Part shown: positions 9,060-19,400 of the stretch, in pieces | Layout: each line of letters begins with the position of its first letter | Position numbering within the stretch: position 1 is the first letter of the stretch | Source of the DNA: Plantago elongata | Lineage: Eukaryota; Streptophyta; Magnoliopsida; Lamiales; Plantaginaceae | NCBI GenBank assembly: GCA_036897095.1 | Contig: JAYMSP010003163.1 | Coordinates: 1-20,838, forward strand | Length of the DNA: 20,838 bases | Direction of reading: 5' to 3' | Made by a program: the position numbers and the translations under genes | The notes under the pieces: generated by a model | Told to the model about the DNA's origin: nothing | The model's database searches: none | Seen by the model: the letters and a program-made list of their open reading frames with translations, nothing else

Positions 9060-9518
9060 GAGCTAGAAGGCAGTTGCGGCTGCGAGCTAGAAGGCAGTTG
9101 CGCTTGCGAAGTAGAAGACTCATGCGAGTGAGTTAGAAGGCAGTTGCCCCTGCGAGTTAGAAAGTAGTTGCGGCTGCGAGCTAGAAGACAGTTGCACCCG
9201 CGAGCTAGAAGGCTCCTGCGAGTGAGTTAGAAGGCAGCTGCGCCTGTGAGGTAGAAGGCAGTTACGCTTGCGAGCTAGAAGGCAGTTGCGCTTGTGAGCT
9301 AGAAGGCTCCTGCGAGTGAGTTAGAAGATAGTTGCGCCTGCGAGTGAGTTAGAAGGCAGTTGTGCTTGCGAGCTAGAAGGCTCATGAGAGTGAGTTAGAA
9401 GGCAGCTGCGCCTGTGAGTTAGAAGTCAGCTGCGGCTGCGAGCTAGAAGGCAGTTGTGCATGCGAGCTACAAGGCCTCTACGAGCAAATAAGGACTCTAC
9501 GAGCGAGAAGAGCCCTGC
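9060..9518 (+). repeat. 24/22 bp minisatellite with higher-order structure
   Basis: Seventeen consecutive units starting GAGYTAGAAG run from 9060 to 9463, followed by three shorter degenerate units to 9518. Most units are 24 bp (consensus GAGCTAGAAGGCAGTTGCGC + YTGC); four at 9108, 9202, 9296 and 9370 are a distinct 22 bp type (GAGCTAGAAGGCTCCTGCGA + GT). The short type recurs every 94, 94 and 74 bp, so blocks of three or two long units plus one short unit were amplified. One unit (9318-9345) has an extra GAGT. The array lies in the putative LTR, just upstream of its (TA)n tract. Confidence 0.92.
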
Positions 9519-9527
9519 GAGGCCAAG

Positions 9528-9531
<4 letters not shown>

Positions 9532-9561
<30 letters not shown>
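9532..9561. repeat. (TA)n microsatellite, 15 units
   Basis: A perfect alternating AT run of 30 bp follows the minisatellite. If the surrounding sequence is an LTR, this lies where a TATA box would be expected, upstream of the R/U5 part ending at 9764; that role is inferred. Confidence 0.9.
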
Positions 9562-9566
<5 letters not shown>

Positions 9567-10075
9567 TAGTGAGTGATCACCACACTAGCAAGGGATACAT
9601 CTAACATCTATCTATCAACTATGTACAAAACACTATCACTTAAGATCAACTCATATTACTCCTGTGGATGTAGCCATATTGCCGAACCATGTAAATACTT
9701 GTGTCATAATTCATTTTATATTGTTCTATTCATTGATATTGATGTGATATTTTGTGTATAATCATTTGGCTCTGTCTGTGGGAAACGATCAAAAAGTCAT
9801 GGCCTTGGGAGATGTGTTGGTTCGGGTCACTAGAAAGAGAGAAGAGGAAAAAGCCGCCAAAGCTAGTATTCACTGTATTAAGGCAGAGAGCTCAAGAAAG
9901 CTGATGGATAGTTCACTATATGGGACAAAATTGCAACGCCCTGTGCTCATGAAAGAGCAGAAAACAACAAGCTCTTCCAGCATTTCAACCAGCAGAACCA
10001 CTTTCTTACTGATCATATTCAGTAATCATAAGCTTTTGGAGGTGAAATTTATCGAATTAACTGCAGATTGAATCG

Positions 10076-10740
10076 ACCGCACCAGTCGTGCCTCCCACTG
10101 TACCAATCGTCCAATCTGTGTCGATGCTCCTCTACTCTAGCCACACTACCCAATCACATACTACTCATAAACAACAATAGCTGACTTCGGAAGTACATTC
10201 AAACATGTTCAGGAACTCGGAATCCGAACTCCATCGTCCACAATGTAGATGTGTGTTGACTACTTTCTGTCAAACTGTCAGGGGAATCCGACGGTTGAAT
10301 TGATGATTTCTCTGAGCCATTACCTTTACATGAAATGCACGGTCCTCAACTGAGAATTTTTGGGACTAGACGTGTCTCGTTGGCTGATTGTGTGTGCTTT
10401 GTGTTAGAGCTTGCATATGTATGCTTACTGTGTGTGTAGTTATAGTATGCCTTTTACGAATCGACGTGAAGTATCATATCACATGGGCATTTCAACATAT
10501 TTAGGCTCTCGATGAAGATGTCAATACACAAGGGTATAAATTGTGTTACTACATTCCGTGGTAGTTACATAGCGAGTGAGAAACATTGTCGAATCATATA
10601 GCCTCGAACATGGCATCATGTCACTTGAATGGTTTCCAAATCAAACATTGAAAAGTTGATGGATTAATAGTTGGGTCAGTTAATTGTATATTCACTAAAT
10701 TGATAGGTTAATAGTCGGGCTTTTTTTTTTTTAATTGAAC
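10076..10740. other. Intergenic region upstream of the invertase gene
   Basis: No gene is seen. A 21 bp near-repeat (TTGATGGATTAATAGTTGGG at 10656 and TTGATAGGTTAATAGTCGGG at 10700) occurs near the right end, followed by a T run. The beginning may still be decayed retrotransposon internal sequence. Confidence 0.35.
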
Positions 10741-10964
10741 TTTGTCACACACATCTCTTCCTAGTTCCTGCCAACCTCTCACCGGTACAATTTGGCCACG
10801 GAATACGTGTGCGAGCTAGGTCGCTCGTACAAACAAAACGAAACCTGCATTGCATTATTGCTGTCTGGCATATTGGCACTGCACGAGACCCGACGCAATC
10901 GTCAGCCGTCCTTTTGTTTGTTATTCTGCACACACACACACATACATACATACATGACACAGTA
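10741..10964 (+). promoter_or_regulatory. Probable invertase promoter region with CA/TACA microsatellite
   Basis: GC content rises and AT-rich repeats stop here. An ACGTG core, as in ABRE/G-box-like elements, is at about 10804-10809, and (CA)7 followed by (TACA)3 lies at 10929-10954. No clear TATA box is visible. The CT-rich stretch starting after 10960 looks like a plant 5' leader, so transcription probably begins around 10950-10990. Assignment rests on position and composition only. Confidence 0.4.
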
Positions 10965-11240
10965 CTACTACTCACTCATTCACTAAGCTCCGATTCACTC
11001 ATCAACTTTTCCTCTACCCTTTTCCTTTTGCCTTTTCACCTTCATTCCGTGAATTAGTCGTCTATCACTTTCCTCCCAATCGCTCCTCTCCATGTGTACT
11101 TGATGTGACTGGCGACTGTTCGATGATATGTCTCATCTGCGATTTCGCTTAGAATAGGCCTTGGGATTGTTACTCTCGTTCATTCATTCGACGCTGCTGC
11201 TTCTTCACTGATTTGCTGCTTCATTTTCTGATAAGTTCAT
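10965..11240 (+). other. Predicted invertase 5'UTR exon with small uORFs
   Basis: This CT-rich leader ends at a good donor, CAT|GTAAGT (GT at 11241). It contains four very short upstream reading frames: 11092-11103 (MCT), 11103-11108 (M only), 11123-11152 (9 codons) and 11128-11157 (9 codons), the last two overlapping in different frames. If retained in the mature leader they would lower or condition translation of the invertase. Transcription start and splicing are predicted, not shown. Confidence 0.45.
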
Positions 11241-12224
11241 GTAAGTGGTAATGAATGTCGGATCATCGATGCGATCGATGCTTTATTGTTTTTTCCGCTA
11301 CTTTAGCCGCTTTGTGGATTTCATATTTCTGATTAGTCTGGTTTTGTTGATATTTTGAGGTGATGGATCTTATGATGATCTGTTGTAATTTGCTTACTGT
11401 GTGTCGCTTCAGTTTAGAGTAGGATGTGAAATCACGCTATTTTGTTCGTCCATCACGATTCTACGTTTTCGCCTTGTTGTGCTATGTCTAGATGATGCAA
11501 CATGATCTGTATGTATGATTGAAATTCGTCCGTATTTTCTGTATGCTCTTTTTTTACATGTCTAAGAGTGTGTACCTCAATACTAATGAGAATTACGTAC
11601 ATATATGGCTCATATCTGAGAAGCTCTGGTTATTGAGGCTTGGATTTGCCTAGGGCAGTTATATTGGTACTCCAGGGTTGCCAAATATGTGTCCGTTGCA
11701 GTACTGATTGGTTTGTTTGTTCATTCACTCTGTTTATCTGCTGATTTACTAGTTTATGCTCACACTTGAATTGGATAAGTTCAAGTTTGCGGAAATCAAT
11801 GTAGATTCATAGTTACCCCCGGTATACTCTGTGTTTGTACTGATACTTGGTCACTTGGCTAGTTAGTTTAACTGCTTTGAGCCGTACATATTTAGCTGCC
11901 TGTTTTTGTAATGTGGTGATGATCTTACGTGCTTCTCGATGGTCTATTGAATTTTCATTGCCATTTATGGCTTCTGTTTTGGTGATAAAAATCCGAATAT
12001 ATAGAGTGGAATGTAGAATCATGCTAGTGCATGGATCCATAACTATCCTACATTTTCATGATTGACTAGAAGATGCAAAATATGTTATTATGGATGATAT
12101 CACTTGATCAGTAGGCCTGTTTTTATTATTGTCTTTGTATCTACCTTTTTTTCCCCTGGACTTGTTGAAAAGTGTATCAGAACCAGTGCGAGTTACTAAC
12201 ACAGACATATACTTGATGGCACAG
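11241..12224 (+). other. Predicted 5'UTR intron with internal tandem duplication
   Basis: The predicted intron runs from GTAAGT at 11241 to ...GCACAG at 12224 and is 984 bp. The leader after it (12225-12286) has no ATG. An alternative acceptor is TATCAG near 12180. Two diverged copies of a block, about 11290-11690 and 11880-12285, are offset by 587-596 bp; they share CTACGTTTTC/CTACATTTTC, AGAGTRGRATGT and GGTTAYTGAGGCTTGRATTT. The duplication therefore spans the intron 3' end and the start of the following exon. Confidence 0.5.
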
Positions 12225-12286
12225 GTTACTGAGGCTTGAATTTGCCTAGAGTAGATAGTTATATCTGTGCTCCAGTGTTTTCAAGA

Positions 12287-15053
12287 ATGTCTACGCCGAC
12301 AGTGGATGTGTCACAAAATGGTTGCATTAAGAATGTTGACTCGTCTAGCAGCGTGCCTGAATTGGAAGAAATTGATTTTTCGAAGTTGACTATTAGGCCT
12401 CGGAATTTTCCTGACAGACAAAAGTCGTGTGACGAGAGGTCGCTTTTTGAGTTGGGAATAGGGTTGTCTCCTCATGCGCCATCTAGGGATAACAGTCAGT
12501 TCAACTTGGATACTGTATTTTCACCTGGTAAAAGGTCTGGGTTGAACACTCCCATATCACAGTTTGGCTTTGGATTGAACTATGACCCAAATCCGATTGT
12601 AGCAGAGGCTTGGACAAAACTGAGGGAATCATTGGTACATTTCCGTGGTCAACCTGTGGGGACTATTGCAGCGGTAGACAGCTCCTCTGATGAAAAGCTC
12701 AATTACGATCAGGTGAAGAGTTTAAAGCTTTTGTTCCTTAAATGTGCTTTTGTTCCTTATTAAATGTGATAAGTTCACATCTATATTAATGTTTTTTCTC
12801 TGTGGATAAATAAATGACTTTAGATTCATGCATTCTTATGTGGTATCATAGCTCCAGTGATACAGAAAAAATGCCAAGTAATTGTTCAAGAACAGTAGTT
12901 CGTAGTTAGGAATTGCTACCCACACAACACAATCTATCATAGCTAGCAGTCTCTTGTATGTAGTTAATGAAATAAAAGTTGGTGCTTGTTTGTATGTAAG
13001 AATCATTTCTTTGCAGTATAGTCCTTGTAGTGTCTTGCTTCTTGTTCAATTCCCAAGTCTATTCTCCTAGACTAATCAAGCTGTATAACCATTTAGACTT
13101 GTCCTTCTCCCTGAAGCACCTCAATTTTGCAGGTATTTGTGAGAGACTTTGTTCCTAGTGCATTAGCTTTTCTAATGAACGGGGAGCCGGAGATTGTAAA
13201 AAATTTCCTCCTGAAAACTCTTCGACTTCAGTCATGGGAGAAAAAAGTTGACCGGTTCCACTTGGGAGAAGGTGTTATGCCAGCCAGTTTCAAGGTATTA
13301 CATGATCCAGCTAGGAATACTGAGACAATGATAGCAGATTTTGGTGAGAGTGCTATTGGAAGAGTGGCTCCAGTTGACTCTGGTTTTTGGTGGATTATAT
13401 TACTCCGTGCATACACAAAATCGACCGGAGACTCTTCCTTGGCCGAGAAGCCTGAATGCCAAAAGGGCATGCGCTTGATACTCAGTCTATGCCTCTCGGA
13501 AGGATTTGATACATTTCCAACGCTTCTCTGTGCTGATGGGTGTTGTATGATTGATCGTAGAATGGTAAGCTCTCCAGTGTAGAACTAAGATTTATTGCTC
13601 TTCCACCCCAGGCCCCCACCCTATCTGTGCTTTTACTTACAAACAGTGCTAAATCAAACTCATTCAGCAGATACACTGTTTGTTCTGATTCTCTATGCTT
13701 GAGTTATGTTATATGTGATTCATCCTCACTTATACATTCTCACAATTGCGGTTCATTTCCACTCCCTGAAATTTAATTACCATTTATTTGGATAAGAGTC
13801 TAGAGTTCGACCTGGCTAATATATAGCAATGTACCTTTGTTGATCATAATTCATCCATACCTTTTTGTACGGTTAATATAAATTTTACATATAATATTAT
13901 GCAGGGCGTCTATGGATACCCAATAGAGATACAGGCACTTTTCTACATGGCTCTTAGATGTGCCATGCTTTTACTGAAGCAAGATGGTCCTGGAAAGGAA
14001 TTTATGGAACGGATTGTGAAGCGTCTGCATGCTTTGAGCTACCACATGAGAAGTTACTTTTGGCTGGACCTGAAGCAGCTAAATGACATTTATCGATACA
14101 AAACTGAGGAATACTCTCATACAGCAGTAAACAAGTTCAATGTCATGCCCGATTCTCTGCCAGAATGGGTTTTCGATTTTATGCCACCTCAAGGAGGTTA
14201 CTTCATTGGGAATGTTGGTCCATCTAAAATGGATTTCCGTTGGTTTTGCTTGGGAAATTGCATTGCAATTCTTTCATCCTTGGCAACGAATGAACAAGCA
14301 ACTGCTATCATGGATCTCATTGAATCCCGCTGGGAAGAGTTAGTTGGAGATATGCCGCTGAAAGTTTGTTATCCAGCTATTGAGAGCCATGAGTGGCGGA
14401 TAGTGACAGGATGTGATCCGAAGAATACCAGATGGAGTTACCACAATGGTGGATCATGGCCAGGTACTATTTTTTGTGTTGTTTGTAATGACCAATGAGT
14501 ATATAGAATTATAGATACACTCCTTGAGCATGCAAAATGTAATTGCTTATGCCCCCACAATGCAATGAGCTATATGATACTAGAACGACAGGAGTTGCCT
14601 GAATCAGTGTTCCTACTTTCTGATTAATTTTCAAATTCTTGTTCTTAAACTGTGTACTTGGCTACAACTGCCTTTCCTTACATGTTATATCTGGGTATTT
14701 GAATCATCTTATTTGTGCATATATAATTGACATTTATCTTAATTTGCCTGGCGACAGTGCTCTTGTGGCTCCTCACAGCAGCATGCATCAAGACCGGACG
14801 TCCAATGATTGCCAGGCGTGCCATCGAGCTCGCTGAGGCAAGGCTGTCGAGAGACAGTTGGCCAGAATATTATGATGGAAAGCTGGGCCGTTTTGTCGGG
14901 AAACAAGCACGCAAGAACCAGACATGGTCAGTGGCAGGCTATTTGGTTGCAAAGATGTTACTTGAGGACCCTTCTCATTTGGGTATGATCTCGATTGAGG
15001 AAGACAAGCAAGTGAAACCTATGCTGAAGCGATCTTCCTCGTGGACATTTTGA
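12287..15053 (+). CDS. A/N-InvD: Alkaline/neutral invertase (GH100), beta-clade, A/N-InvD-like; four exons
   Basis: This enzyme hydrolyses sucrose to glucose and fructose at near-neutral pH; beta-clade members are cytosolic and no transit peptide is visible. Coding exons are 12287-12712, 13133-13564, 13905-14463 and 14758-15053, all with GT-AG introns (420, 340 and 294 bp), giving 570 aa, normal for the family. The N-terminus has the family motifs [15 protein letters not shown] and (S/C)DERS; the GH100 core begins near [13 protein letters not shown]. The catalytic regions are APVDSGFWW (Asp about 224) and [10 protein letters not shown] (Glu about 449), which correspond to the acid pair of cyanobacterial Inv[13 protein letters not shown] and LRLQSWEKK match Arabidopsis A/N-InvD better than CINV1/CINV2. 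The C-terminus KRSSSWTF keeps the serine-rich tail that binds 14-3-3 in CINV1. Start: ATG at 12287, AAGAATG context; the frame extends 5' without another ATG. No lesion was seen. Confidence 0.95.
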
Positions 15054-15600
15054 GCTTAGACTGACTACCAGATGGCCAATGAAGTTCTGAAGGAGGGAGA
15101 TAATGCAGAGAAATGAGCTTCCAGTTCCCCTGATACATGTTTTGGGATGACATTTGGCATTTACGGGATAGTGTGACTAGTGTCAATTTCTTGGCTTTCA
15201 TTGGATTTCATTCTTTAGTTTTTTAACTGGAATTCTTGTTATTAGAGCAACTTTATTCTTCAGAGTTCAGACTGGTGAACATTCTCTCCTTTTCCCGTTT
15301 TGGAAAAGTTCATATGAAAATGATGGCCAGATAGCTTACTTAATAGATGGGTTGCTCTTTTGGGTCACCCGTTATCGACAACTTGCAGTGAAAGTTTATG
15401 TCCTAATTCATGTAGCTAGTCCATATTTCCCTCTCCTGTTTGGTTGCTATAAACGGTTTACGATACTTTATGAGTTTGATCATTAATTTGATCTCACTAT
15501 AAGAATGTTGTGACCTACAGTGTCGGATTCTCCGGTGTAAACATGAGCATAACTTGCTGCAAATAAATTTCTCCTCAGGAAAAATGTGTTCTGTTTGACT
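15054..15600 (+). terminator. Invertase 3'UTR with candidate poly(A) signal
   Basis: After the TGA the sequence is non-coding. The clearest AATAAA is at 15562-15567, which would give a 3'UTR of roughly 530 bases; plant signals are loose, so earlier cleavage is possible. Confidence 0.4.
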
Positions 15601-15682
15601 TCAATCACAAATTGAAGCATGATGCTTTGAACAAATTAATTGTAGATATAAATTATAGGTAGGAATAGGATGGCAGCACAAC

Positions 15683-15918
15683 TACTTCTCCCCCATCCAT
15701 AAGTTTGATTATAAAGTTCATCTACTTTGACTTTTAGTTAGTCCATCCATAATCATATAATGCAACAAGCAACTACTATTGTTTATCTTTCTAAGATTTA
15801 AAATCTTCCTTAGTAAAGATGATTTGCAAATATATTAGTATAATGAAATGAATAACGTTTTCTATTTAAAATGATTGATTATCGTAAATATGATGTTATA
15901 AAAAATTATACGGAAGTA
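15683..15918. mobile_element. Possible degenerate Stowaway-type MITE
   Basis: The left end, TACTTCTCCCCCATCCATAA (15682-15701) followed by GTTTGA, resembles the TA + CTCCCTCCGTCC... terminus of Stowaway elements, and the right end TTATACGGAAG followed by TA (about 15908-15920) could be its partner. The interior is AT-rich and non-coding, and the size (~235 bp) fits. The terminal repeats match poorly, so this remains tentative. Confidence 0.27.
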
Positions 15919-16290
15919 AAATAATAAAATGAAGATCCTCTTCCAAAAGTACATATCATATTTGAACATTGAATTTTTCATTAACATATATATTTCTTAT
16001 CCACACAATTTTTAGTAATTGTACTTGAAGTAATTGAGAGGGAAGAAGAAACATACCAAAAAGGATTATGGTATGGGTAATTTTTTGAGAGACAATTATA
16101 TAAGTCATTTTGATAAGCACTTTTATATTATCAAAAAATTGATATTTTTAAAGACTACAATAACCCTTTTTGATTTTAATTTTTTAATAATAACAACATA
16201 AATCTTCTAATTAAACAACATAAATTACTTTTGTGCTAGAATAATATTTATTTACGTTTTACTATGAGTTAGAATATTTGGATAGTATAG
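15919..16290. other. AT-rich intergenic DNA upstream of ERD2-like gene
   Basis: No gene is recognised. This is the distal promoter region of the downstream gene. Confidence 0.4.
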
Positions 16291-16300
16291 GGGTAGATGA

Positions 16301-16447
16301 TATAAAATTACCAAGATCGATATGGTCTATAGACAGAGAGAGAAGAGAAGGCAAAACAGAAGCGAATCTGTCCAGTCCATTCCATTCACCTAAAAAATTA
16401 AAGAAGAGATCATCATCGTAACTGAAAATTTGTAGCGATTTGCAGAG
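16301..16447 (+). promoter_or_regulatory. TATA box and 5'UTR of the ERD2-like gene
   Basis: TATAAAAT starts at 16301, and a purine-rich leader (ACAGAGAGAGAAGAGAAGG, about 16333-16351) begins about 30 bases downstream, so transcription probably starts near 16330. The leader up to the ATG at 16448 contains no other ATG. Confidence 0.6.
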
Positions 16448-19400
16448 ATGAGACCTCCAAAGAGGCCGATCCAGGCTGTGTCGAGCTGGGTACGGCGTCA
16501 GCCACCCAAGGTCAAGGCGTTCCTTGCCGTAATCAGCGGCATGACCTCTCTTGTCCTCCTCCGTGCGATTGTCCACGATCACGACAACCTCTTTGTTGCA
16601 GCTGAAGCCGTTCACTCTATCGGAATCATGGTTCTTATTTACAAGCTCATGAAGGAGAAGACCTGCGCTGGTATGATTCATAATACGCCGTCGTTGTATT
16701 GTATCTGATTTTCAATTTGGGTTAGCGAATTTTGGGTGATTCTTTTCTCTATTTTTGATTCGTTCCTGTATTGTTTCTGAGCTCAATGAGTGCGTTTAAT
16801 TGGCTTTTGTTAGCGAAATTGTAATCTTTTTTTTTTCCTCAATTTTTGATTCGTTCCTATTTTGTATTTTGAGCTGAATGTGTGTGTTTAATTTAATTGG
16901 CTTTTGTAAGCGAGCTGTTGTTCTTTTTTTCTCAATTTTTAATTCCTTCCTATTTTGTATTTGAGCCTAATATGTGTATTTTAATTGGCTTGTTTGGCAA
17001 TTTCGGTGATTTAGATCTCAATCTAGTTTTCGGATTTGGATAATTGGTGCTTTGGAAACCAAGGACAGAAGGAGTAGTCATTAATTCTGAATTGTCTTAT
17101 TTTGTCCCAAAAATGATCATTCATATTTTATGTTTGGCTTGCTTGTTTGTCATATCATATGATTATTATTTGGTTATAAAGGCTTGAATGATGAGAAAGA
17201 ATGTAGCTTTAAGTGTTTTGGATCCCCTAAGCATGATTTGGAATTTTATTCAGTCATTATTCCTGATATCATTTTTTAAAGGACACACGTACTCGTTTGT
17301 CATACCTTTTCAGTCTCATTTCTTTGTTTAGATATGTCATGTGTTGTATGGTTGAAAACTATCAACTGAGAATGAACAGCTTATTAATTAGATAATTTTG
17401 GTATTCATATGTTGAAGAGATTTGGTTTTGCAAATAGTTCAATGCAACTTAAGTTCACTCAGAGTTGTAGGTTTTACATACATATTGCCTTGGACTATTA
17501 CTATCTTTTTTAGGATCTTTCAAATCAACATAGAGAGCCACTTCATCTGAATCTGCCGTTTAAATGGATTATTTCTCCTTAAACTGGAAATATATAATTG
17601 TTCATTCCTTTTGGAATTTCTTAGTTGTCCTGGTGTTCTTGACACATACTCCATGTTTCTATACAATATTTAGTTATTTACATAAAATATCTAGTAAGCC
17701 TTTTACAAACATTATGTGACCCAAGAGATACCAAATTTTCTTGTTCACTTGTTGATTCTTAATTTTATAAATAAGATCCTGATTTAGCTCCTTTTGTTTT
17801 CATGGTTGTTGATGCAGGGCTTTCGCTGAAATCCCAGGAGTTAACAGCTATATTTCTGGCTGTTAGATTGTATTGCAGTTTTGTCATGGAATATGACATT
17901 CACACGTTGCTTGACATGGCAACATTGGCTACAACCCTGTGGGTTATTTATATGATTCGATTTAACCTGAAATCAAGTTATATGGAGGACAAAGATAATT
18001 TTGCCCATTATTATGTGGTGAGTATATAATAGGCATAACGTCACCTTTTTCGCCTCCTTCTCTGCTTGAATATTTCTTTTACCTTCAATACCTTTGAATT
18101 TAAGTACACTGGCTGTTGAAGGAACCTATACTAAATCCTACAGATGCTCCAAAGAGTATGTCAATATTTCATCTAGGATTTGGTTTCTTGTTTTACAAAT
18201 AATAATCCACCACTTTTGTCAAGCTCATTAATCGTGTGAATGCTGCTTGATCTATTATGGATTCTTTATGCCGATTTAATCATTTACAGTTGCATAGATT
18301 TTCCGCCTGTTTGTTGTATCTGGTCTAAAAAGAAGTCCGCAAATACAGGTGGTTCCTTGTGCAGTCTTGGCTTTACTGATACACCCATCTACATCACATC
18401 ATTTCATCAACAGGATCTCATGGGCATTTTGTGTTTATCTGGAAGCAGTTTCTGTGCTACCTCAACTGCGAGTCATGCAGAACACAAAGGTAAGTTTAAT
18501 TGCGAGATCACCTGTAAATATGTCAATCATGTTCTTGTTTGCAATGTTGGACTGCTGTAGTGCACAAATACATGACATTCTTAACATCTTGGTCGCAGAT
18601 TGTTGAACCATTCACAGCCCATTATGTATTTGCATTGGGTGTTGCAAGATTCTTTAGCTGCGCACACTGGGTTCTCCAGGTTTGACGCTGTACTTTAAAA
18701 GAATACTTGAAATTTTATACCTGTCCATTACCTTATCATACCAACCTTGTCCAGAGAAGGATCCATATATAGTTTCCATTTTTCCTGTAGTCCTTTTCAT
18801 CAAGGAAAACAAACAAGTTTTGTGTTTCCCTGGAGGCCTTCCAGTTTCCTGACTAGTCTTTCTTACTGCATATGAAATATTTGGCGAAGATATATATAGG
18901 GTCCTCCACTGTATCTGCTTGGATAATAAGATACTCATGACATAACAAGAAGACGCAGCAAAATATTTGAACTAGTGCCGCAATAAAATATGTGTAACAT
19001 TAACTGTTCTCATTAATATTAACCAGTAAATTGCTTCTTAACCTACCTCGTAATACCGTAATAGTTATAGCACCGGTAAGTCCAAATTTTCAGTGTAGAT
19101 GTGAAAACACATTGTTCTTCTTGATCAATTTATTATGAGAAATGTAGATAGGTGTCATTATTGTACACCATGCTATTTGCAGGTCTTGGACACTCGTGGT
19201 CATCTCCTTGTGGCTTTGGGGTATGGACTGTGGCCTTCAATGGTTCTTATATCAGAAATTGTTCAGACCTTCATTTTGGCCGACTTCTGCTATTACTATG
19301 TCAAAAGGTTTGAGCTCCTAGTACTTACCAGTTATCAGTTACCACTTACCACTGATGGATGGAATCTCCTTTTCATTTCTCAGTAATTTATATATTTCCC

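Larger units (their letters stand above)
8679..10075 (+). mobile_element. Truncated LTR retrotransposon: one LTR plus start of internal region
   Basis: The main anchor is 9766-9786, which reads TTGGCTCTGTCTGTGGGAAA, a damaged version of the primer-binding-site string TTGGCGCCGTCTGTGGGAA typical just inside the 5' LTR of plant Ty3/gypsy-type elements. The preceding LTR ends in CA at 9763-9764. Its start is uncertain; a TG near 8679 is one option. The putative LTR contains a G-run, a minisatellite and a (TA)n tract. After the site, an ATG at 9799 opens a basic, gag-like but unrecognised frame to 10071. No integrase, protease, reverse transcriptase or second LTR is present in the window, so this is a broken copy about 0.7 kb upstream of the invertase promoter region. 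Confidence 0.45.

Noticed and set aside
8902..9123. Minus-strand frame with CLLARS-like repeats
   Set aside because: It is the translation of the 24-bp minisatellite, which is a multiple of three and so stays open by chance.
9060..9518. CRISPR-like array
   Set aside because: Units are contiguous with no unique spacers and the host is a plant; it is a minisatellite.
9799..10071. Possible independent small gene
   Set aside because: It directly follows a retrotransposon primer-binding site, so it is better read as the start of a decayed gag region.
16262..16681. 139-codon minus-strand frame
   Set aside because: It is a shadow of exon 1 and the leader of the ERD2-like gene; the plus-strand protein matches its family across all exons.
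18654..18938. 94-codon minus-strand frame
   Set aside because: It overlaps exon 4 and intron 4 of the ERD2-like gene and has no recognisable motif.
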